Positions 6,320 through 13,891 of a stretch of 32,713 nucleotides of DNA are shown piece after piece; the stretch's first letter is position 1, and each line of letters starts with the position of its first letter. This DNA comes from a virus: positions 1 to 32,713 of the IMG/VR virus record IMGVR_UViG_3300032288_002021, one strand, 5' to 3'. The notes below the pieces were generated by a model. That model had not been told where the DNA came from and did no database searches. It worked only from the letters and a program-made list of their open reading frames with translations. Made by a program: the position numbers and the translations under genes.

Positions 6320-8891
6320 TAGGTATTGGCGTGGCGGCACGGCAACTTGGGACGGCACTGCCGGAACTAAGTGGGCTGACACTGTTGGCGGCGCTGCCGG
6401 CGCTGCCGTACCTACGGCGGCTGACGACGTTTTTTTTGACGCGTCATCAACAGGTACATGCACCGTCTCTGGCTCTCGCGTAGCCAAATCTATTACTTGC
6501 ACAGGCTTTACGGGCACATTAGCCGGAACGGCAACTCCAATTTTAACCCTTTCTGGCAACCTAACTTTGGTTGCGGGAATGACGCTTACATACGCTGGCA
6601 ATACTTTTTTTAACGCAACTGCTACCCTTACTAGCGCCGGTAAAACGCTTGGGAGTGTATCTCTTAGTGCTGGCGCGGCGGTAACGCTTGGCGATGCGTT
6701 TATTTCCAGCGGAAATTTATCGTGTTCAGAAGGCACATTTAACGCAGCTAATTACAACGTAACGTGTTCTATTTTTGCAGGCACAGGGACTAGCACAAGA
6801 ACCGTTACGATGGGGTCTGGGTTGTGGACCGTCACTGGAACTGGAACATGTTGGAGTTGCGCCACCACAACAAATCTCACCTTTAATAAAAACACTGCAA
6901 ATATATTGTTGTCTGATACGTCTACGACTTCCAGAACATTTGCTGGAGGCGGGCTAACGTACAATAAGCTAACTATTGGGGGAACGACTGGTACATCGAC
7001 GCTTACTATCAGCGGCGCAAACACGTTTAGCGAGCTGGCTTCTACCAAAACCGTAGCGCACACAATTACGTTTAGCGGCGACCAAACGGTCACCACTTGG
7101 TCCATTACCGGTTCTTCGGGTAATGTAGTTACGCTACAAAGTTCTGCTAACGCAACCCCAAGAACGTTGACCAAATCCGGCGGCGGATATTTAACCGGCA
7201 TTGATTACTTAAATGTAAGAAGCATCATTGCCAGCCCCGTGTCTGATACTTGGTATATCGGCGCCAATTCCGTCATTAATACGACGCCCCCAAATCCAGG
7301 TTACGGGTTGTTTACTACGGACCGCGCGACTAACACAGTCGTTGTTCTTACCTCAACTTCATCTACGACTTGGACCGTCCCTAGTAACTGGAACAATTCC
7401 AGTAACACGATCCATATAATCGGCGGCGGCGGCGGCGGAGCGGGAGCGCGGGTTTCTGGTAATAATCGTGCAGGCGGCGGCGGTGGTGGGGGTGGCGGGT
7501 ATACAAAACTTACAAACCAGACGTTAACCCTCGGCGCAAGCATAACCTATGTAGCGGGCGCCGCAGGGACCGGAGGAGCGGGGGGCGCAAACGGAACCGA
7601 TGGCGTCAAAACTGAGTGGAACGCGGGCGCAGCGTCAGCAAGCGGCGGCGGCGGCGGACGGGCGACCACACTTTCATCCACCGGAGGCACTGCCGGCAGC
7701 GGCACCACTAACAACGGAGGCGTGGGCGGGGTCGGGTCAACGTCTACTGTGGCAAGTACCGGTAACGGCGGCGGCGGTGGCGGCGGTGCGGGCGGCCCTA
7801 ACGGCGTAGGCGGTACGGGCGGAAATGGATTCGCCTCTACGACGGCGGCTTCTATTGCCGGCGGTGGCGGTGGAGGTAATGGCGGAGGTTCTACCGGCGG
7901 TAATGCTTCGGCGGCAACCGGCGGCACGGGCGGTAATAATTCTTCCTCAGTAGGCGGCGGTTCAAGCAATACCGGCGGCGCGGTTGGCGGTGGTGGTGGC
8001 GGGTCTGTTAGCGCCGCGTCTATCGGTGGACCTGGCGCGGACATTTTTGGTGTTGGCTCTGGCGGCGGCGCCGGCGGCGCTGACGATAGCTCCGGCCCAA
8101 ACACAGGTGGAACTTACGGGGCGGGAGGGGGCGGAGGCGGCGTAACCACTGCCGGCGTCGCCAATGCCGGGTCTGCGGGATCGCAGGGGGTAATTATTAT
8201 TGCCTATACCCCTGCGCCGCTTACAGTATCCGCAGATATTTCTGAATCTACTGCCAGCACAGACCAAACTTCAGCCCTTGTGACTTTCGTTCGCAGCTTG
8301 TCTGAAACGGCTACGGCTACCGATCAAGCTGCCGCGACGGCGGTTTTCGTTCGCAGTTTGGCTGAAACGACTACTGCTGCCGATCAAGCGGCTGCAACGT
8401 CGGCCTTTGCTTCTAACTTGTCTGAAACGACTACTGCTGCCGATGAAGTTGCTGCAACGGCTATTTTTGTTTGTAGCTTGTCTGAGGTTGTTACCGCAGA
8501 AGATCAATACGCCGCAGCGGTAGATTTTATTAGCAGCTTGTCTGAGGCGGTTACCGGGGAAGACCAATTAGCTGCGGTTACAACTTTTATTAGTAACTTG
8601 TCTGAGGCGGCTACCGGGGAAGATCAGGCAGCGGCCAGCGAAGTCTTTGCTTGCGATATACTGGAATTTTCTACCGCTACAGATTTTACAGCGTATATAT
8701 TTGCAATCGCCGCAGACATTGACGAAGGCAGTGCTGTAGTGGATTTTATCTCGGTTACGCAGGATATGGCGGTTGTGATCCTAGAGTCCGTTAACGGAAC
8801 AACCGCCGTCATTGCGACCCCTGGCGACGTTATTATTGCAGACTATCCTTTTATTAAGCTAAGATCGTTTACCGAGCGCAGGAGATTTTAA
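6312..8891 (+). CDS. Large glycine-rich tail fibre/adhesin with 20-aa repeats
   Basis: This 859-residue protein has three visible parts. Residues 1 to about 365 are Thr/Ser/Gly/Asn-rich, starting MANRYWRGGTATWDGTAGTK, and look like a beta-solenoid with many short TLTISG-type strands. Residues about 368-634 are a glycine-rich domain with GGGGGG clusters, resembling Gly-rich phage receptor-binding domains that may form polyglycine-type helices. Residues about 643-840 are tandem 20-residue repeats of the form LSETTTAADQAAAT. There is no signal peptide or transmembrane segment, so it is a virion protein and not a secreted autotransporter. It likely contacts the host surface. Starting inside the previous gene and ending at a TAATG overlap, it is tightly coupled on both sides. 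The long Pro-rich frame on the other strand is a shadow of the Gly codons. Confidence 0.8.
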   Translation: MANRYWRGGTATWDGTAGTKWADTVGGAAGAAVPTAADDVFFDASSTGTCTVSGSRVAKSITCTGFTGTLAGTATPILTLSGNLTLVAGMTLTYAGNTFFNATATLTSAGKTLGSVSLSAGAAVTLGDAFISSGNLSCSEGTFNAANYNVTCSIFAGTGTSTRTVTMGSGLWTVTGTGTCWSCATTTNLTFNKNTANILLSDTSTTSRTFAGGGLTYNKLTIGGTTGTSTLTISGANTFSELASTKTVAHTITFSGDQTVTTWSITGSSGNVVTLQSSANATPRTLTKSGGGYLTGIDYLNVRSIIASPVSDTWYIGANSVINTTPPNPGYGLFTTDRATNTVVVLTSTSSTTWTVPSNWNNSSNTIHIIGGGGGGAGARVSGNNRAGGGGGGGGGYTKLTNQTLTLGASITYVAGAAGTGGAGGANGTDGVKTEWNAGAASASGGGGGRATTLSSTGGTAGSGTTNNGGVGGVGSTSTVASTGNGGGGGGGAGGPNGVGGTGGNGFASTTAASIAGGGGGGNGGGSTGGNASAATGGTGGNNSSSVGGGSSNTGGAVGGGGGGSVSAASIGGPGADIFGVGSGGGAGGADDSSGPNTGGTYGAGGGGGGVTTAGVANAGSAGSQGVIIIAYTPAPLTVSADISESTASTDQTSALVTFVRSLSETATATDQAAATAVFVRSLAETTTAADQAAATSAFASNLSETTTAADEVAATAIFVCSLSEVVTAEDQYAAAVDFISSLSEAVTGEDQLAAVTTFISNLSEAATGEDQAAASEVFACDILEFSTATDFTAYIFAIAADIDEGSAVVDFISVTQDMAVVILESVNGTTAVIATPGDVIIADYPFIKLRSFTERRRF
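7420..8190. repeat. Poly-glycine coding low-complexity region
   Basis: This stretch is dense in GGC/GGT/GGA runs that encode blocks of 3-9 glycines separated by Ala, Ser, Thr and Asn. It is not one simple repeat but many imperfect GGCGGC tracts, which are prone to slippage and recombination. Confidence 0.75.
8238..8777 (+). repeat. 60-bp tandem repeat array (20-aa units)
   Basis: Nine units with an exact 60-bp period start at 8238, 8298, 8358, 8418, 8478, 8538, 8598, 8658 and 8718. A weak tenth begins at 8778. Each unit encodes a form of LSETTTAADQAAAT followed by a short strand. Units at 8358 and 8418 share a 23-base identical stretch. Units at 8538 and 8598 form a second close pair (AVTGEDQ / AATGEDQ). 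The outer units are most diverged, as expected from unequal duplication inside an older array. Confidence 0.9.
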
Positions 8892-9196
8892 TGGCTATAA
8901 ACTTGAAAGCAATTACCTCGGTAATGGGGTATCAGCAGATTACTAACCTTAGTTCTGCAACAAAGCTAACTGTTCCAACTAAAGATTTGTCCGGGCTGGC
9001 CGGGACTCCGCGAATTGCCATCATTACGCCAGATTCAAAGGGCGTTCGTTGGCGCGACGATAATGTAGCGCCGACTGCTTCGGTTGGCATGCCCCTGGCT
9101 GCGGGGGTAACGTTGCAGTACGACGGCGACCTCACGCAAATTCAATTTATTGAGCAGTCCGCAAGCGCCGTGCTTAATATCACCTATTACGCTTGA
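8891..9196 (+). CDS. Small virion-associated protein
   Basis: This 101-residue protein begins at the ATG of a TAATG overlap with the large fibre gene, with an AGGAGA ribosome site inside that gene's end. The segments PRIAIITPDSKGVRWRDD, then TASVGMPLAAGVTLQYDGDL and a FIEQSASAVLNITYY end form a compact beta-rich domain. I recognise the pattern from small conserved phage proteins placed among fibre and head genes; its role is unknown. The WRDDN...TASVGMPL...QYDGD core is probably a single beta-sandwich. Confidence 0.7.
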   Translation: MAINLKAITSVMGYQQITNLSSATKLTVPTKDLSGLAGTPRIAIITPDSKGVRWRDDNVAPTASVGMPLAAGVTLQYDGDLTQIQFIEQSASAVLNITYYA

Positions 9197-9206
9197 GAAA
9201 GCCGCC

Positions 9207-9695
9207 ATGAATATCTCTAACGACACGCCTGGAATTGATTACGTCGCTTATTTTACCGACCAGTTCCCAAAAGATTTGGCCCGAATGGCCGCATTGCGGG
9301 ATGAACTTGCGACCCGCCAAGGAGCTTTGTCCGCTGCTACAGCCGCATTGGCAGACCGAGAAAAGGCCAAAGCAGAGCTTAACGCAGCGCGTAAAAATGC
9401 GGCAGACCTAACAGCAGAAGCGAAAGCCAATTACGAAGCGGCTGAACAGGCGGTTGCTAACGCCGCAGCCCAAACGCAAGCGGCTGAAGCAAAGGCGGCG
9501 GCAGTTGTTGCCGAGTTGACTCGCCGGGAAGAAGCGGTCGGTAACCGGGAAAAACAAGTCGCCGCAAAAGAAATTGCGTTGAGTAAAGCTGCCGATGCCG
9601 TAGACCGACAGCACGCAACTTTGACGGCGCAGCTTAAGGCGCACGAAGATCGCGTTAAGGAATTTCACGCTAAAGTTGCAGCGTTGGGTAACTAA
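9207..9695 (+). CDS. Ala-rich coiled-coil protein
   Basis: This 162-residue protein has a short N-terminal head (residues 1-30, GIDYVAYFTDQFPKDLARM). A continuous helix of Ala, Glu, Lys and Gln follows to about residue 150, in regular heptad-like spacing with no Pro. It should form a long coiled coil, perhaps a trimeric stalk or an assembly chaperone for neighbouring fibres. I chose the ATG at 9207; the upstream frame from 9150 overlaps the previous gene. Its ribosome site is weak (GAGAAAG). I do not recognise a named family. It is not the scaffold, which lies at 13100. Confidence 0.7.
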   Translation: MNISNDTPGIDYVAYFTDQFPKDLARMAALRDELATRQGALSAATAALADREKAKAELNAARKNAADLTAEAKANYEAAEQAVANAAAQTQAAEAKAAAVVAELTRREEAVGNREKQVAAKEIALSKAADAVDRQHATLTAQLKAHEDRVKEFHAKVAALGN

Positions 9696-9728
9696 AAATT
9701 ACAGACGGGTAGCTGAGAGTAACTTTAC

Positions 9729-10277
9729 ATGGCAAACGTTAAAATTTCCGAGCTGACTTCCGCTACTACCCCGTTAGCGGGAACGGAGGTTTTTCCGCTT
9801 GTCCAATCCAGTACGACCAAAAAAGCCACTGTTGCGGATGTCTTGAACAGCGCCAACGCGACATTTACGCCAGACGCGGTAGTGTTTACAAACGCTTCTC
9901 GCGTACTAACCACAAATGCCGTTTTGACCTATGACGGCACTGATTTTTCCGCCCCCAGTGTGTTCTTTACCGGCGACTATACGGAAACGGTTTACACCAT
10001 TACCGACGGCGCGGCAGTCAACATTAACCCTGCCAACGGCACGGTGCAGTTGTGGACGCTTGGCGCAAACCGTAGCCCGACGGCGACCGGGTTTGCTTCG
10101 GGCGAGTCTATTACGCTGATGGTAAACGACGGATCGGCGTACACAATTACTTGGCCTAGCGTTGAATGGAAAACCAACGGGGGCGTGGCGCCTACGTTGA
10201 ACACAACCGGGTACACGGTTATTCAGCTTTGGAAAGTCAGTACCACTTTGTACGGGGCTAGGGTCGGGGACGCGTAA
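9729..10277 (+). CDS. Fibre-like structural protein
   Basis: This is a 182-residue protein. It opens MANVKISELTSATTPLAGTE with VFPLVQSSTTKKATVADVL, a short N-terminal module I know from many phage fibre and tail proteins. The remainder is beta-rich: a YTETVYTITDG segment, then a SITLMVNDGSAYTITWPSVE segment and a GYTVIQLWKVSTTLYGARV end. The second half looks like a compact jelly-roll or knob. It probably builds part of an appendage together with the next protein, whose GTG start directly abuts its TAA stop. Confidence 0.7.
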   Translation: MANVKISELTSATTPLAGTEVFPLVQSSTTKKATVADVLNSANATFTPDAVVFTNASRVLTTNAVLTYDGTDFSAPSVFFTGDYTETVYTITDGAAVNINPANGTVQLWTLGANRSPTATGFASGESITLMVNDGSAYTITWPSVEWKTNGGVAPTLNTTGYTVIQLWKVSTTLYGARVGDA

Positions 10278-12503
10278 GTGCTGTCACAAAAGCTGCGTAT
10301 CGGTGGGAACGGGTCTGCCGGCGGCACAGATTTTGTGCTGGAAATTCTAACAACCTCTGTTGACCTTACGGCTACTTTGCCACTAAACGGCACCGTAAAT
10401 TGCACAGTTGACTGGGGCGATGGCAATACTAATTCCTACACTACAACCGGCAATAAAGGCCATACATACGCCAGCCCCAATACGACCTATACCATCACTA
10501 TTAGCGGCACCGTAACCCATTTTGGTGCATTGGCCGCACTAGCGCGGACTGAATACCGCCGATGCTTGTCGTTTGGGGATATTGGTTTGACCAGCTTGCA
10601 GGGGGCGTTTAGAAATTGCGTTAATTTTATCGAAACGCCTGCAAACCTTCCCCCCACCGTTACCAATTTGTCGTACATGTTTTTAGGAGCGACAAGTTTT
10701 AATGGGGGTGTGGGAGGTTGGGACACTAGCAATGTCACCAACATGTCCGCTATGTTTTCCGACGCAAGTAGTTTTAGTAACGACATTAGCGCCTGGGATA
10801 CCAGCAGCGTTACAGACATGTCGCTTATGTTCTACAACGCGGACAACTTTAACGTCAACATTGGTGCGTGGGACACATCTAATGTCATAGATATGTCCGG
10901 CATGTTCTATGACGCAACTAATTTTAACCAAAACATCGGCGGGTGGAATACCGCTAACGTCGTCAACATGTCGGAAATGTTCCGCGCGGCCAGTAATTTC
11001 AATCAAAATATAAACGCTTGGAACGTTTCTAGCGTTACAAATTTGGAAGGAATGTTTAGGGCGGCTACTGCTTTTAACCAAGCCTTAAGTTCGTGGGACA
11101 CTGCCGCTGTCGTCAATATGAGGTATGTATTTTCGGAAGCGCGCGCGTTTAATCAAAACATCAATGCGTGGGATACGTCGGCGGTCACTGACATGTACGC
11201 TATGTTTTACATAGCGCCGGCATTTAATCAGCCCTTAAGTAGTTGGGACACCGCGCTCGTTACCAATATGTCGTACATGTTTGGGAGTACGTTAGCGGCC
11301 ATTGACGCTAACATTTTCAACCAAAACATAGGCTCTTGGGCTACGTCCAATGTTACTAACATGGAAGGTATGTTTCGGAACGCGATTGATTTTAACCAAA
11401 ACATAAGCGGTTGGAATACGTCGGCTGTGACGAATATGTCGTCAATGTTTTATAAAGCGTATGACTTCGATCAGCCTATTGGAAGTTGGAACACGGCAAA
11501 TGTACTAACGACTGAGCAAATGTTTCGAGAAGCCACCAGCTTTAACCAAACTATAGACGCGTGGAATCTATCTAATGCTACTGATACGCAAAGCATGTTC
11601 TACACTGCTTCGGCCTTTAACCAGCCGCTAAACAGTTGGGATGTGTCAAACGTAACGACAATGAGGTATATGTTTTTTGAGGCGACCGCGTTTAATCAGC
11701 CCCTCAATAATTGGGACACATCAAAAGTTTCATCCTCAATCGGCATGGAGGGGATGTTCCGTAACGCATCTTCGTTTAACCAAAATCTAAACGATTGGTG
11801 CGTAGGAAATATCCCTGAGTACCCATTGTTTTTCGACTCTGGCTCGGCGCTTTCTTCAGGAAACCGCCCTGTTTGGGGCACTTGCCCAATTTATACGACC
11901 AGCGGTTCGATCACTTACATTGGTGCAGCGTCGGGCACGACTAGCGCGACATTGCCAACTCATCAAGCTGATGACTTGATTATTGCGTTCGCGTTTAGGG
12001 ATGGGTCTACTAGCGCACCTACGCAGCCGTCTGGCTGGACTACTATATCCAGCCCGACTGGCGCTAACTCGTGTAACGCCCGTATTGCTTACCGCGTGGC
12101 AACTTCTGGGTCTACTACAACAGGCACTTGGACTAACGCCACCACGGTTGTCTTTCTTGTTTATCGAGGCGATTACGATTTAACGGGAATTACTGCGTAC
12201 AACTCCACATCGACTGGCGCTACAAATACCATTACATATAACACCAACAACTACTGGCAAGACTTGTCGTGGTTGATTGCGTTTGCAGGACATAGAGGCA
12301 TAGATACGGATATTGAATCGCCACCAGGTACGCTGACACTTCGTAACAACACTGTAGACACTGTAGACGAAACAGCAGCTTTTGATAGCGACGGAATTTA
12401 TTCAGGAGCTTGGAATTCTACTAACGTAACCGTGACGGGCACCGCGTCCGGTTGGCGCACTTTTACGTTGCGTGTTCGCAATCAAATTTCGCTTGTCCCG
12501 TAA
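10278..12503 (+). CDS. PKD plus BspA-like (DUF285) repeat adhesin
   Basis: This 741-residue protein starts with GTG directly after the previous stop. Residues about 43-76 (VDWGDGN then a GHTYASPNTTYTITISG segment) look like a PKD domain. From residue 134 to about 517 there are fifteen units of about 25 residues of the type MFRNAIDFNQNISGWNTSAV followed by TNM. These are the DUF285/BspA-like leucine-rich-type repeats known from bacterial surface lipoproteins. The C-terminal part from about residue 545 is a separate beta-rich domain (LIIAFAFRDGS, then PSGWTTISSP, ending GWRTFTLRV) I have seen on phage fibres. There is no signal peptide, so it is likely a virion adhesin and not a secreted protein. 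One repeat carries a 6-residue insertion and one a 3-residue insertion. Confidence 0.85.
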   Translation: MLSQKLRIGGNGSAGGTDFVLEILTTSVDLTATLPLNGTVNCTVDWGDGNTNSYTTTGNKGHTYASPNTTYTITISGTVTHFGALAALARTEYRRCLSFGDIGLTSLQGAFRNCVNFIETPANLPPTVTNLSYMFLGATSFNGGVGGWDTSNVTNMSAMFSDASSFSNDISAWDTSSVTDMSLMFYNADNFNVNIGAWDTSNVIDMSGMFYDATNFNQNIGGWNTANVVNMSEMFRAASNFNQNINAWNVSSVTNLEGMFRAATAFNQALSSWDTAAVVNMRYVFSEARAFNQNINAWDTSAVTDMYAMFYIAPAFNQPLSSWDTALVTNMSYMFGSTLAAIDANIFNQNIGSWATSNVTNMEGMFRNAIDFNQNISGWNTSAVTNMSSMFYKAYDFDQPIGSWNTANVLTTEQMFREATSFNQTIDAWNLSNATDTQSMFYTASAFNQPLNSWDVSNVTTMRYMFFEATAFNQPLNNWDTSKVSSSIGMEGMFRNASSFNQNLNDWCVGNIPEYPLFFDSGSALSSGNRPVWGTCPIYTTSGSITYIGAASGTTSATLPTHQADDLIIAFAFRDGSTSAPTQPSGWTTISSPTGANSCNARIAYRVATSGSTTTGTWTNATTVVFLVYRGDYDLTGITAYNSTSTGATNTITYNTNNYWQDLSWLIAFAGHRGIDTDIESPPGTLTLRNNTVDTVDETAAFDSDGIYSGAWNSTNVTVTGTASGWRTFTLRVRNQISLVP
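10677..11828 (+). repeat. About 75-bp tandem repeats (15 DUF285 units)
   Basis: Fifteen units of mostly 75 bp each begin with ATGTTT/ATGTTC or a close variant and encode MF-x3-A-x2-FNQ-x-I-x2-W-x-T-x-x-V-T-x-M. Units are diverged at the DNA level but share the FNQ and W(D/N)T cores. The ninth unit is longer (31 residues) and the fourteenth has 28. Confidence 0.9.
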
Positions 12504-12513
12504 AGGATTTTGT

Positions 12514-12951
12514 ATGCACATTCGTTTGACAAACGGCCAGCCTGAGATTTACTCAATCGGGCAACTGCGCCGCGATAACCCGCAGGTGTCATTTCCCAAA
12601 AACATCCCCGACGCGGTGTTAGCGGATTACGGCGTTTACCCGCTAAGGGTGTTTTCTGAGGTCACTTTTGACCCAAACACGCATTGCAGCAAACAATCGC
12701 AAATTGTTCAGGTCGATGGCGAATGGCAACTTTCCTATGTCGTTGAGCCATTGCCGCAGGAAACGGTCGAAGAAACTATGCGGGCAAAACGAAATAAATT
12801 GCTTGCGGACAGCGATTGGATCGTAGCCAAGTTTTACGATCAACAAGAAGCTATCCCCGAAAATTGGGCTGCGTACCGCCAAGCGCTTCGTGATGTCACG
12901 TTGCAGCCAGGTTTTCCGTACCACATTACTTGGCCGAATTTGAACGTGTAA
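12514..12951 (+). CDS. Phage tail assembly chaperone-like protein
   Basis: This is a 145-residue protein. The C-terminal part, RNKLLADSDWIVAKFYDQQE followed by AAYRQALRDVTLQPGFP and ITWP, is the pattern of the phage tail-assembly-chaperone family (PF16778-like) that often follows fibre genes. The N-terminal part (residues 1-85) is a small beta-rich domain seen in the same setting. The start ATG at 12514 has a TAAAGGA site that includes the previous stop; an upstream frame lies inside the previous gene. It likely helps fold or attach the adhesin encoded just before it. Confidence 0.8.
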   Translation: MHIRLTNGQPEIYSIGQLRRDNPQVSFPKNIPDAVLADYGVYPLRVFSEVTFDPNTHCSKQSQIVQVDGEWQLSYVVEPLPQETVEETMRAKRNKLLADSDWIVAKFYDQQEAIPENWAAYRQALRDVTLQPGFPYHITWPNLNV

Positions 12952-12974
12952 AGCTATGTTTAGCAATTACCCCC

Positions 12975-13003
12975 TTTTCGGGCCGGCCATTTGTATGTAT
13001 TAT
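12975..13003 (+). promoter_or_regulatory. Candidate promoter before the scaffold gene
   Basis: The 148-bp gap before the scaffold gene is one of the longest gene-free stretches in the late block. It holds TATTAT at 12998-13003 (5 of 6 to the -10 consensus) and a weak TTTTCG at 12975-12980 with 17-base spacing. The -35 match is poor, so this is a suggestion only. No terminator is clear in the gap. Confidence 0.35.
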
Positions 13004-13099
13004 CTTTAGTTACAGTCTGGCAACGTAACCCGATACAAAGGTTATTTTAGCCGCCTACCCGTACTGGCGCGGTACACCAGGGATTCGGAAGGATCAAAG

Positions 13100-13876
13100 A
13101 TGGACGAGTCGATTGTTGATGAAGTAGCGGGCTTGCCCGCGTCGGTTCCCGAAGTGACGGCCACCCCGGAACCTGAAGTTTCTACGCCGGAAGAAAAGCC
13201 TGCCAAGACATTCACCCAAGAAGAAGTGGATGCCCTTGTCAGCAAGCGACTTGCACGGGAGCAGCGCAAGTGGGATCGGGAACTAAAGAAGACAAATTCG
13301 GTTCCCGTTGCCACGGCACCAGCGGTGCCAAAGCCAGATAGTTTTTCTAGCCCGGAAGAAGCAGACGCCTATGCAGAGGCGGTTGCGGATAGAAAGGCAG
13401 AAGAATTGTTGGCTCAACGCGAAGCCGAACGGCAGCGTCAGGAAGCGGTGGACGCCTACCACGACCGAGAGGAGCAGGCGCGGGAGAAATACGACGACTT
13501 TGAACAAGTCGTATACAACCCAAGTCTGCGAATCACAACCGTGATGGCCGAAACCATCCAAACGTCTGAAGTCGGCCCAGATTTGGCGTATTACTTGGGG
13601 TCTAACCCCAAAGAAGCGCAACGCATCGCTAAATTGCCTCCGTATTTGCAAGCTAAGGAAATCGGAAAGATTGAGGTCAAATTGGCCGACAATCCCCCGG
13701 TAAAGAAAACTTCGTCTGCGCCAGCACCGATTACGCCGGTCACAGCCCGAAGCACGACCGCTCCTGCTTACGACACGACTGATCCCCGGTCGATCAAGTC
13801 GATGAGTACGTCGGAGTGGATCGAAGCTGAAAGGGCACGCCAGCGCAAAAAGTACGACGCGCAAAAACTTCGTTAA
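13100..13876 (+). CDS. Head scaffolding protein
   Basis: This 258-residue, highly charged protein directly precedes the coat gene. Residues about 35-65 (TFTQEEVDALVSKRLAREQR followed by KWDRELKK) are a typical scaffold segment. Residues about 90-130 are a Glu/Arg/Ala coiled coil. The C-terminal end is basic and helical (STSEWIEAERARQRKKYDAQ), as expected for the coat-binding end of a P22-type scaffold. The low-complexity Pro/Thr/Ser linkers suit an assembly factor that leaves the capsid after it closes. The start has an AAGGATCAAAG ribosome region. The gene stands 15 bp from the coat gene. Confidence 0.9.
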   Translation: MDESIVDEVAGLPASVPEVTATPEPEVSTPEEKPAKTFTQEEVDALVSKRLAREQRKWDRELKKTNSVPVATAPAVPKPDSFSSPEEADAYAEAVADRKAEELLAQREAERQRQEAVDAYHDREEQAREKYDDFEQVVYNPSLRITTVMAETIQTSEVGPDLAYYLGSNPKEAQRIAKLPPYLQAKEIGKIEVKLADNPPVKKTSSAPAPITPVTARSTTAPAYDTTDPRSIKSMSTSEWIEAERARQRKKYDAQKLR

Positions 13877-13891
13877 CCAAAGGATTTAGAC

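Noticed and set aside
7547-8104. 185-codon proline-rich open frame on the - strand
   Set aside because: It is the complement of glycine codons in the fibre gene; no ribosome site and no independent support.
10278-12503. Diversity-generating retroelement target in the adhesin
   Set aside because: No reverse transcriptase or template repeat is visible in the window, and the repeats are ordinary DUF285 units.
13056-13082. GTAC/GTAC and CTGG/CCAG inverted repeats before the scaffold gene
   Set aside because: Stems are short, imperfect and lack a T tract, so they do not support a terminator.
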